A stretch of 64,000 nt of DNA from Stenotrophomonas maltophilia (GTDB lineage Bacteria; Pseudomonadota; Gammaproteobacteria; Xanthomonadales; Xanthomonadaceae), in assembly GCF_002138415.1 (NCBI RefSeq), contig NZ_CP015612.1, forward strand, positions 2,582,001 through 2,646,000, read 5' to 3'. The notes beneath the pieces are model-generated. The model was not told the origin of the DNA. It searched no databases and worked only from the letters and a program-made list of their open reading frames with translations. The translations under genes were made by a program, and so were the position numbers. This document shows, one piece after another, positions 8,470-15,458 of this stretch (position 1 is its first letter; the number at the start of each line of letters is the position of its first letter).

Positions 8470-9003
8470 ATGATGCGAACCATCGGATTCCAAGGCGCGC
8501 TTCTTGCTGCCTTCCTCGTCGCAGGCGAGCCGGCCCACGCAACCCAGCACCCATCAGCGGCGGATGTAAAAGCGATCGAACAGGTGGTCGAATCGTTCCG
8601 CACCTCGCTGATCAACAAGGACAAGCCGACCTACATGGGCCTGTTCTTTTCGGACAAACCGGAAGATATCGGCTGGCAGTTCGTCTCCGAGGACGCGCGC
8701 CTGCAGGACATCCGCAAGGCCAAGCCCGATGCGATCAAGGCTCGGCAGATTCCCACCAACAACTTCATCGCGCTGATCGACGGAGCGGTGGCTTCGCCGA
8801 AGCCAAAAGAAGAGACATTCTCCAACACCAAGATCGAGACGGATGGTGATGTGGCCTCGGTGTCGTTCGACTACAGCTTCCACGACGATGGGGTGAAGAC
8901 CAACTGGGGCAAGGAAATGTGGCAGCTGATCCGGACCGAGCAGGGCTGGAAGATCTTCTCGGTGATCTACTCGGTCCGCGATTCACGCAGCCCGGCCGAA
9001 TGA
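8470..9003 (+). CDS. Exported NTF2-like (SnoaL/DUF4440-type) protein
   Basis: A 177-residue protein with a signal peptide (about residues 1-22, ending AHA) and a single domain with the alternating helix-sheet pattern of the NTF2-like/SnoaL superfamily: an N-terminal helix (KAIEQVVESFRTSLINKD), a central strand-rich part and the closing WQLIRTEQGWKIFSVIYSV strand. Such domains may be enzymes or binding pockets, and no catalytic residue can be named. Two ATGs (8470, 8473) are possible starts. It lies behind a hairpin, so it is likely transcribed independently of the RcnB-like gene. Confidence 0.7.
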   Translation: MMRTIGFQGALLAAFLVAGEPAHATQHPSAADVKAIEQVVESFRTSLINKDKPTYMGLFFSDKPEDIGWQFVSEDARLQDIRKAKPDAIKARQIPTNNFIALIDGAVASPKPKEETFSNTKIETDGDVASVSFDYSFHDDGVKTNWGKEMWQLIRTEQGWKIFSVIYSVRDSRSPAE

Positions 9004-9052
9004 GTGATCTGTCAGACTGGTGCCCACCGTCCGTCCACGCCAGCCAGACCCG

Positions 9053-9679
9053 ATGACCCGGATTGCCGACCTCAACGCCGACCAGCTCGCCCACCACGCG
9101 CTCAACATCTTCATCTCCCAGGGCCGCCATGTGGAAGGCGCCCGCGTGATCTACCAGGCGTTGCAACTGGACCCGCATCATCCCGGTGCGCTGCGCTGCC
9201 TGAGCGATTTCCTGGCCCACGAAGGCACCGAACCGTTCGCAGCGGCTACGCTGGAACACGCCCTGTCCGGTGCCGTTCCACTGAATGACGATGCGCGCCG
9301 GATGCTGGATGACCTGCGTTTCCTCGACATCTGGTCCTGGGGATTTTCGCGGCATGTCTCCGGCGAAGCCAACCTCAGCGGCGAAGCGTTCAAGCAGCGC
9401 GAGGACTTCGTCTTCGATGGCCCGGCCTACGCGGCCTTCCTCAATACGGTCACCGAGCCGGCCGGTTCGTTGCAGGGCGCCTTCCAGGCGGCCATCCGCA
9501 TCTGCGGGCTGATGTCCGGCCTGCTGCGTCATGCGGAGAAGGACAATCCGGCGTTCGATGACGTGCTGCGATCCTCCGCCTTCGTCGAGACCGAGGCGTA
9601 CCCGGCATGGCTGGCCTCGCCGACGGATGAGCTGGATGCCCTCGACCAGGCCATCCAGGCGCAGCGCCAGGCCGGCTGA
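9053..9679 (+). CDS. TPR-like protein of unknown function
   Basis: A 208-residue soluble protein. Residues about 5-75 look like two tetratricopeptide-type helix pairs (HALNIFISQGRHVEGARVIY and the following LDPHHPGALRCLSDFL), suggesting a protein-interaction role. The rest is helical with conserved-looking aromatic residues (FLDIWSWGFSRHVSG) that I cannot assign. ATG 9053 is taken as start because it precedes the TPR-like part; the frame is open a little further upstream. No signal peptide is seen. The neighbours do not suggest a function. Confidence 0.6.
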   Translation: MTRIADLNADQLAHHALNIFISQGRHVEGARVIYQALQLDPHHPGALRCLSDFLAHEGTEPFAAATLEHALSGAVPLNDDARRMLDDLRFLDIWSWGFSRHVSGEANLSGEAFKQREDFVFDGPAYAAFLNTVTEPAGSLQGAFQAAIRICGLMSGLLRHAEKDNPAFDDVLRSSAFVETEAYPAWLASPTDELDALDQAIQAQRQAG

Positions 9680-9761
9680 AGGAAAATCCAACGGACGTCC
9701 GACGCTTTCCCGACGCTCGCCTGCACATCCTGTCGTGAGGTCAATTCATGGCAGGACCGGC

Positions 9762-10154
9762 ATGCAGCCACCTCACCCCAGGGACAGCGGCAAGTACCCG
9801 CACGGCAAGACCGGGCTTGCCCGCATCTTCCATACGCTGATCCATTCGCGCGATGGCTTCATCGCCACCTTCCGTGGCGAAGCGGCATTCCGGCAGCTGT
9901 TGCTGCTGCATGCGCTGCTGATCGCCACCGCGTTCCTGCTGGACATCAGCCGGGTCGAACGTGCTGTGGTGCTGGCGGTCTGCTTCATCAGCCTGCTGGT
10001 GGAGCTGCTCAACTCGGCCATCGAAGCGGTGGTCGACCGCATCTCGCTTGACCACCATCCACTGTCCAAGAACGCCAAGGACATGGGCAGTGCCGCACAG
10101 ACCACCGCACTGCTGATGGTCGGCACCGTGTGGGGGGTGATCCTGCTGGGCTAG
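9762..10154 (+). CDS. dgkA: Diacylglycerol kinase
   Basis: A 130-residue integral membrane enzyme with three transmembrane helices that phosphorylates diacylglycerol to phosphatidate, recycling lipid released by membrane-derived glucan and lipopolysaccharide modification. The family signatures are all visible: RGEAAFRQ in the N-terminal amphipathic region, ELLNSAIEAVVDR at the membrane interface with the catalytic glutamate, and KNAKDMGSAAQ before the last helix. Length matches the roughly 120 residues of E. coli DgkA plus a short N-terminal extension. ATG 9762 is the in-frame start closest to this conserved region. Confidence 0.93.
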   Translation: MQPPHPRDSGKYPHGKTGLARIFHTLIHSRDGFIATFRGEAAFRQLLLLHALLIATAFLLDISRVERAVVLAVCFISLLVELLNSAIEAVVDRISLDHHPLSKNAKDMGSAAQTTALLMVGTVWGVILLG

Positions 10155-10204
10155 CTCACGCCCGAGCCGCCGGGCATGACCCGGCGCGCCCCTGGGCGGA
10201 GGTA

Positions 10205-11125
10205 TTACTGCGCAGCCAGGGCGAAATCCAGACCCCCACACACCGCCGCCACCTGGGCGTCGTTGCATTCCTGCGGGTTGGTGCGCGGGCTGTCCGGGTA
10301 GACCTCGGTGGTGGTGGCAAAGCGCGCGTCGGTGAAGCCGGCGCAGGCGCCGATCGAGCGCGATTCGCCCCAGACCACGCCCGGCGACTGCAGCGGCAGG
10401 CCGACCAGGTTGCCTTCGGCGTCGGCCGGGGCGATGTGGGTGACCGGGGCGACGGCGGTGATCAACGCCTTCTGGAACTCGGCCTGCGGGTCTTCGCTGT
10501 TGCCGATCACGTAGAAGCCATCCGGAATGGTGTCGCGCTCGAACGGCTTGCCGTCGCGGGCGCAGCGCGCCGGATCAAATTCGTGCAGGTCGCTGTCGGT
10601 GGTCTCGTGCAGGTCCAGGTGCACCAGCAGGTTCGGCTTGCGCTCGGCCACCCAGCGCATCAGCGCGGCGGCTTCCTCGATCTGGCCGCCGTCACGGAAG
10701 CTGCGGTTCGGGTCGATGGCATCCGGGTTCCAGCGCTGGATGCGCTCGTAGCCCCACGGGCTGACGCACGGCGCCACGATCAGGTTCAACCGGCCCAGGT
10801 AACGCTCGGCCTGCTGTTCCAGGAACTGCAGGGCGCCATGCACGCCGCTGGTCTCATAGCCATGCACACCGCCGGTGATCAGCGCGGTCGGCAGCGCCGG
10901 GTTCCAGTTGTGGTTGACCACGGCGAACAGCGGGTAATGGTCCGGCGCGTAGTCCAGCTGGCCGTACTGGATCACATCGAAGCTGTCGTCCAGGCGTTCA
11001 AGCGCGGCCACCACGTCGTCGTGGTAGCTGCGCTGGCGCTGCTGGCGGGCCCGCCACTGTGCGCGTTCCGCGTCGCCCCAGGGCTGTCCGGGGGTGCCGA
11101 TCGGGTAGAACTGCGCAACAGTCAT
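10205..11125 (-). CDS. M14-type zinc metallopeptidase / AstE-like deacylase, paralogue 1
   Basis: A 306-residue soluble enzyme of the carboxypeptidase A/aspartoacylase (M14) superfamily. Zinc ligands are readable as HGYE (His88, Glu91) and the DLHE histidine near residue 173; a TTEVYPD glutamate near the C-terminus fits the catalytic acid. Substrate is not evident: M14 relatives cleave C-terminal residues, or N-acyl amino acids as AstE does. ATG 11125 has a GGAG 6 bases upstream and aligns with the start of the close paralogue at 60511-61431; the longer open frame to 11137 is not needed. It stands alone, convergent with dgkA. Confidence 0.8.
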   Translation of the reverse strand: MTVAQFYPIGTPGQPWGDAERAQWRARQQRQRSYHDDVVAALERLDDSFDVIQYGQLDYAPDHYPLFAVVNHNWNPALPTALITGGVHGYETSGVHGALQFLEQQAERYLGRLNLIVAPCVSPWGYERIQRWNPDAIDPNRSFRDGGQIEEAAALMRWVAERKPNLLVHLDLHETTDSDLHEFDPARCARDGKPFERDTIPDGFYVIGNSEDPQAEFQKALITAVAPVTHIAPADAEGNLVGLPLQSPGVVWGESRSIGACAGFTDARFATTTEVYPDSPRTNPQECNDAQVAAVCGGLDFALAAQ

Positions 11126-11269
11126 TGGGTACTCCAAGGGTCGAACGGATGGGTGCAGCCGGACATTCTAAGCCCTGTCGCGCCTGCGGGTGCCCTCCCC
11201 CGGGCCCGCCTTCATCCAGGCCGGGTCATCTGGTTGTAAAATCAACGGTTTTTGGCCCCTCACCCCTTG

Positions 11270-11923
11270 ATGGCGAAAGCAGCGCAGCCGGTCCTGGGTG
11301 GACCGGAATTCCTCCGCCTGCTCGCCCGTCTCAGCGACGGCGCGATGCCGGCCAGCAGTCCCGCCCTGACCGATCGCCTCGGCCAGTGGGTGGACTGGAG
11401 CCGTGCCGTGGCCCTGTCCGGGGCCTTGGGCGGGCGCCTGCCCGAGCCGGGTGAGGCCACCGAAGCGGCCGGGGATGTGCTGGACGACTGCGCCCAGGCC
11501 CATGCCAGCCTGCTGGCTTCGATCAGCGAGGATGCCGAGGCCGAGCGCCTGCTGGACCTGGCTGAAGCCGCCGCCGCACCCAATTTCGCCTCGCTGCGCC
11601 AGCGCTACCGGGTGCTGCAGCAGGCCATCCAGACCGCCACCGGGCGCCTGCGCGGCCGCCTGCGCGACCAGCTGGTGCAGGTTTCACCCGAGCTGGCACG
11701 GCTGGCCGAGGTCGATGCGGTGATGGAACAGACCCTCACCCCGCGCGAGCACAGCCTGCTGGCCACTGCGCCGGCGGTGCTCGGCGCCCGTTTTGAACGC
11801 GTGCACGGCCAGCCCGGCTGGCGCGCGGCCTTCCGCCATGACATGCGCACCCTGCTGCTTGCCGAGCTGCAGCTGCGCTTCCACCCGATCGAAGGGCTGC
11901 AAGACGCCCTGCGCTCCCACTGA
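11270..11923 (+). CDS. DUF3348 family protein, first gene of motor-like cassette
   Basis: A 217-residue soluble, largely helical protein that I recognise as DUF3348, a family that accompanies DUF802 and OmpA-like genes in Xanthomonadales and Burkholderiales. There is no signal peptide or membrane helix, so it should be cytoplasmic. The closing segment FHPIEGLQDAL is characteristic. ATG 11270 is the first ATG in frame. It ends 10 bases before the DUF802 gene and is the likely first gene of the four-gene operon. Its function is unknown; position suggests an interaction with the cytoplasmic tail of the MotA-like protein. Confidence 0.75.
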   Translation: MAKAAQPVLGGPEFLRLLARLSDGAMPASSPALTDRLGQWVDWSRAVALSGALGGRLPEPGEATEAAGDVLDDCAQAHASLLASISEDAEAERLLDLAEAAAAPNFASLRQRYRVLQQAIQTATGRLRGRLRDQLVQVSPELARLAEVDAVMEQTLTPREHSLLATAPAVLGARFERVHGQPGWRAAFRHDMRTLLLAELQLRFHPIEGLQDALRSH

Positions 11924-11933
11924 CCGGAACACC

Positions 11934-14198
11934 ATGTCCAGAACTGCTTTCCATGTCGTTGTTTTCCTTGTCGGCCTGCTGGCCGTGTGCTGGATCGGCA
12001 TTGGCTACGTTTCGGTGCATCCGCTGGGTGCAGCGGTGGCGGCGATCATCGCGGCCTGCTACATCGCCGGCGGTGTGGAGCTGTACCGTTACCGCCAGGC
12101 CAGCAACGGCCTGCGCAGCGCGCTGAGTGACCTGTCCAGCGCGAAGGAAAGCCTTGCCCCCTGGCTGGAGCGCGTGCCGGTGGGCCTGCGCAACGCCGTG
12201 CGACTGCGCGTGGAAGGCGAGCGCACCGCCCTGCCCGCGCCGGTGCTGACTCCGTACCTGGTTGGCCTGTTGGTGCTGCTGGGCATGCTCGGCACCCTGC
12301 TGGGCATGATGGACACGCTGCGCGGCACCGGCCTGGCCCTGCAGAGCGCAACCGACATGGCCGCCATCCGCGGCTCGCTGGCGTCGCCGGTCCAAGGCCT
12401 GGCCGTGGCATTCGGCACCTCGATCGCCGGTGTGGCCAGCTCGGCCATGCTCGGCCTGCTGGCGGCGCTGCTGCGCCGCGACCGCCTGCAGGCCGTGCAG
12501 CTGCTGGACCGTGCCATTGCCGGCGACCTGCACCCGTACTCGCAGGCCTGGCAACGCGCCGAGTCGCTGCGACTGCTGCAGGCACAGTCCGCCGCGCTGC
12601 CGGCGCTGGTCGACCGCCTGCAGGCGATGACCAGCACCTTCGAGCAGCACAGTGCGGCCGCCAATGAGCGCCTGCTGGCCGGCCAGGCCGAGTTCCTGAC
12701 CCAGAGCCAGGCGCTGCAGGAACGCCTGGCGGTCTCGCTGCAGCAGTCGCTGCGCGAAGGCGCCGAGGCCAGTGCCGCCGCCATCGGTGGCGCGCTGCAG
12801 CCGATGGCCGAAACCACGCTGGCCGGCCTGGCCCACCATGGTGAGGCGCTGCATGCCCGTGTCGAGCAGGCGGTGCAGCAGCAGTTGTCTGGCCTGAGCG
12901 ACGGTTTCGAGCGCAGCCGCGTCGCCACCGAAGCCAGCTGGGCCAAGGTGGTGAACGAGCAGACCCAGGCACAACAGGCACTGGTGAGTGATCTGCGCCA
13001 GCACCTGCAGGCCTTCAGCGATGGCCAGGGCACGCAGGCCGAAGCACTGGTCGCGCGCATCGGCGAGCGCCTGCAGGCCGATGCCAGCGGCAATGCCGAG
13101 GCCTGGCGCGCCGCCGCCGAGCAGCAGCAGGCAGTGAATACCGCGCTGGTCGAACGCCAGCAGCAGGCGTTGCTGGCCGCCAGCGAGCATCTGGACGCGC
13201 GTGCGCAGGCGCTGCTGCAGGCACTGGAACAGCACCACAGTGCCAGCCAGGCGCTGCTGCAGGATCACGAACTGCAGCGTTCGCAGGATTGGCAGGCCGC
13301 GCAGGCCGCCGCCGCCACCGCGCACGCCGAACTGCAGGCCAACCTGGACAGCCGCGAGCAGCAGCGCCAGGCGCGCTGGGATGCGGTCAGTGCCGAACTG
13401 CAGCAGGCCCACGCCGCGCTGCAGGCCCAGCTGCAGGCCGGCGACGAACAGCGCCTGCAGCGCTGGAGCGATGCCCTGCAGCATGTTTCCACCGATCTGG
13501 CCGAACGCCTGCAGGCCAACGGCGAACGCCTGGCCACCCAGCAGCAGCAGGTCTGCGACACGTTGGCGGCCACCGCACAGCAGATCGGCGAGAACGGACG
13601 CGCCCAGGCCAGCGCCACGCTGGCGGAAGTATCCACCCTGCTGCAGACCGCCGCCGCTGCGCCGAAGGCCGCCGCCGACGTCATCAACGAGCTGCGCAGC
13701 ACGCTCTCCGAGAGCCTGGTGCGCGACAACGCGATGCTGGAAGAGCGCGGTCGCCTGCTGGCCACCGTGCAGACCCTGCTGGATGCGATCAATCACGCCT
13801 CGCACGAGCAGCGCAGCGCGGTGGACGCGCTGGTCGGCGGTTCGGCCGAGCTGCTGGAGCGCGTCGGCAACCGCTTCACCGACCATATCGCCGCCGAGAC
13901 CGGGAAGCTGGATGGCATTGCTGCGACGCTCAGCGGCAGCGCAGGTGACGTTGGCCAACTGGCCAGCACCTTCGGTTCCGCTGTCGAGCAGTTCGGTACG
14001 GCCTCGGCCGAGCTGTCCGGCCGTCTGGAACAGATCGGCGGCGCACTGGATGCCTCGCTGGCCCGCAGCGACGAGCAGCTGGCCTACTACGTGGCGCAGG
14101 CACGCGAGGTGGTCGACCTCAGCCTGTTGTCGCAGAAGCAGGTGATGGAAGAACTGCAGCAGCTGGCCACGCGCCGCGGCAAGGCCGGCAGCGCATGA
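11934..14198 (+). CDS. DUF802 protein: MotA/ZorA-like channel with very long coiled-coil tail
   Basis: A 754-residue protein. The first 190 residues contain about four membrane segments: two near 5-25 and 30-50, and a pair around 105-125 and 145-170. The latter carry GMLGTLLGMMDTLRG and GLAVAFGTSIAGVASSAMLG, which resemble the channel helices of MotA, TolQ, ExbB and ZorA. From about residue 200 to the end there is an Ala/Gln/Leu-rich helical region with no domain break, a very long cytoplasmic coiled coil carrying the DUF802 repeats. The next gene, overlapping by 4 bases, encodes the matching MotB-like subunit. MotA itself lacks such a tail; ZorA of the Zorya system has one. Confidence 0.8.
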   Translation: MSRTAFHVVVFLVGLLAVCWIGIGYVSVHPLGAAVAAIIAACYIAGGVELYRYRQASNGLRSALSDLSSAKESLAPWLERVPVGLRNAVRLRVEGERTALPAPVLTPYLVGLLVLLGMLGTLLGMMDTLRGTGLALQSATDMAAIRGSLASPVQGLAVAFGTSIAGVASSAMLGLLAALLRRDRLQAVQLLDRAIAGDLHPYSQAWQRAESLRLLQAQSAALPALVDRLQAMTSTFEQHSAAANERLLAGQAEFLTQSQALQERLAVSLQQSLREGAEASAAAIGGALQPMAETTLAGLAHHGEALHARVEQAVQQQLSGLSDGFERSRVATEASWAKVVNEQTQAQQALVSDLRQHLQAFSDGQGTQAEALVARIGERLQADASGNAEAWRAAAEQQQAVNTALVERQQQALLAASEHLDARAQALLQALEQHHSASQALLQDHELQRSQDWQAAQAAAATAHAELQANLDSREQQRQARWDAVSAELQQAHAALQAQLQAGDEQRLQRWSDALQHVSTDLAERLQANGERLATQQQQVCDTLAATAQQIGENGRAQASATLAEVSTLLQTAAAAPKAAADVINELRSTLSESLVRDNAMLEERGRLLATVQTLLDAINHASHEQRSAVDALVGGSAELLERVGNRFTDHIAAETGKLDGIAATLSGSAGDVGQLASTFGSAVEQFGTASAELSGRLEQIGGALDASLARSDEQLAYYVAQAREVVDLSLLSQKQVMEELQQLATRRGKAGSA

Positions 14199-14833
14199 GC
14201 GACGAGCTGGAGGTCGACGGCGGTTCGCACGCCCCGATCTGGGCCGCCTTTGGCGACCTGATGTCGGTGCTGCTGGGCGCGTTCGTGCTGATACTGGTCG
14301 GTGTGGTCGCCGTGCAGCTGGAGCTGTCGCAGCGGCTGGACCAGGAAGTGAAGCAGCGCCAGGCCGAAGCCAAGCGCCTGCAGACCCTGGAACAGGCGCT
14401 GGCTGGCCCGCTGGCCGCCGGTCGCGTGACCCTGGTCGATGGACGCATCGGCATCAGTGGCAGCGTGCTGTTCGCGCTGAACTCCGACCAGCTGCAGCCG
14501 GAAGGCCAGGAGCTGCTGCGCAGCCTGGCCGCACCGCTGGCCGCCTACCTGGGCAGCCGCGAAGAAATCCTGATGGTCAGCGGCTTCACCGATGACGCGC
14601 CGGTGCGCGAAGGCAACCGCCGTTTCGCCGACAACTGGGAGTTGTCGGCGCAGCGGTCGCTGACCGTGACCCGCACCCTGATCGCCGATGGCGTACCGGC
14701 CGACGCGGTGTTCGCCGCCGCGTTCGGCAGCGAGCAGCCGGTCAGCTCCAATGCCAGCGAAGACGGCCGCGCGCGCAACCGGCGCGTGGAAATCGCGCCG
14801 ATTGCCAAGCCCAAAGCCCCGGATGCCAAGTAA
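14195..14833 (+). CDS. MotB/ZorB-like OmpA-domain protein
   Basis: A 212-residue protein with one N-terminal transmembrane helix (about 15-38) containing the motif AFGDLMSVLLGAF. Its Asp21 sits where MotB and ZorB have the proton-carrying aspartate. A short coiled linker follows, then a C-terminal OmpA-like peptidoglycan-binding domain (about 75-205) with the GFTDDAPV and ARNRRVEI signatures. ATG overlaps the stop of the MotA-like gene (ATGA), so the two are translated together in a set ratio. By family, this pair should form an ion-driven inner-membrane motor anchored to the cell wall. Confidence 0.85.
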   Translation: MSDELEVDGGSHAPIWAAFGDLMSVLLGAFVLILVGVVAVQLELSQRLDQEVKQRQAEAKRLQTLEQALAGPLAAGRVTLVDGRIGISGSVLFALNSDQLQPEGQELLRSLAAPLAAYLGSREEILMVSGFTDDAPVREGNRRFADNWELSAQRSLTVTRTLIADGVPADAVFAAAFGSEQPVSSNASEDGRARNRRVEIAPIAKPKAPDAK

Positions 14834-15191
14834 GCCGCCCGCACTGGAAGGCCTGCGCGCACTGGTGCGCGACCTCGATGCGGGGTCGCGCTCGCTGCCG
14901 CATTACCCGCAGGTGCCGATGCTGCAGCAGGTGCAGCGCGAGTGGTCGGAACTGCGCAGCGAACTGCAGGTGCGCCGCTCGCTGCGCACCGAAGCCCCCG
15001 CCGACGGCGGCCCGCTGAACTCGGCGGTGCTGGTGCAACGCATGCTGGATACGATGCAGGCGACCAGCCCCGGTTACCTGCGCCACTTCATCGACTACGT
15101 GGACACCCTGTCCTGGTTGCAGGCGCTGCAGGATGGCGCCGCCGGCAGTGGTGATACCGCGAAGCCGAAGCGCACGCGCAAGCCGCGCTGA
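14823..15191 (+). CDS. DUF2894-type protein, last gene of motor-like cassette
   Basis: A 122-residue soluble protein starting inside the end of the OmpA-domain gene (11-base overlap). The N-terminal half carries a short helical segment; the central VLVQRMLDTMQ ... GYLRHFIDYVDTLSWL stretch is predicted helix; the C-terminus is a basic tail (KPKRTRKPR). Family assignment to DUF2894 is from context and pattern. The basic tail could contact nucleic acid or membrane, but nothing proves it. A SMAG repeat follows and probably closes the operon. Confidence 0.65.
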   Translation: MPSKPPALEGLRALVRDLDAGSRSLPHYPQVPMLQQVQREWSELRSELQVRRSLRTEAPADGGPLNSAVLVQRMLDTMQATSPGYLRHFIDYVDTLSWLQALQDGAAGSGDTAKPKRTRKPR

Positions 15192-15201
15192 ACACCGATT
15201 G

Positions 15202-15276
15202 GTAGTGCCGGCCGCTGGCCGGCAATTGATTGATAGCCGCAGGTTCATCGGGCTGCCGGCCAGCGGCCGGCACTAC
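15202..15276. repeat. SMAG repeat pair (inverted)
   Basis: Two copies of a GTAGTGCCGGCC palindromic unit in inverted orientation (GTAG at 15202, CTAC ending 15276) with a 29-base spacer. It sits at the end of the motor-like operon and can fold into a long stem, as SMAG pairs do. Confidence 0.85.
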
Positions 15277-15308
15277 CCGTCCTGGTAGGCGCCTCACAAC
15301 AACTGAAC

Positions 15309-15326
15309 ATGTCACCAGACAGTCAT
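15309..15326 (+). promoter_or_regulatory. Pho-box-like direct repeat
   Basis: ATGTCAC and CAGTCAT occur with the 11-base period of a PhoB box (consensus CTGTCAT repeated). They match at 5 and 6 of 7 positions and lie about 130 bases upstream of a TonB receptor and phytase/esterase-like gene pair. A weak -10 candidate CATTTT follows. Confidence 0.45.
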
Positions 15327-15458
15327 CTGTCTAGCGCACCATTTTCACGTTGACCCACGGCGCCTGCAGCGCCACCGGTCGCATCGATTGTCTCCCCTTT
15401 TGAACTCCATGAGCTCCGCGCCCGTGCGGTGGCTCGTGCCTGCCTGAGTGTCCGTAAC

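Noticed and set aside
11736-13958. A 740-codon open frame antisense to the DUF802 gene
   Set aside because: Explained by the repeated CTGCAG-rich coding of the coiled-coil tail; no domain visible.
14195-14833. Flagellar MotB
   Set aside because: No flagellar genes nearby, the partner has a huge tail unlike MotA, and the flanking DUF genes define a different cassette.
11270-15191. A full Zorya defence system
   Set aside because: The nuclease or helicase genes (ZorC, ZorD, ZorE) are missing from the neighbourhood, so only the motor resemblance is claimed.
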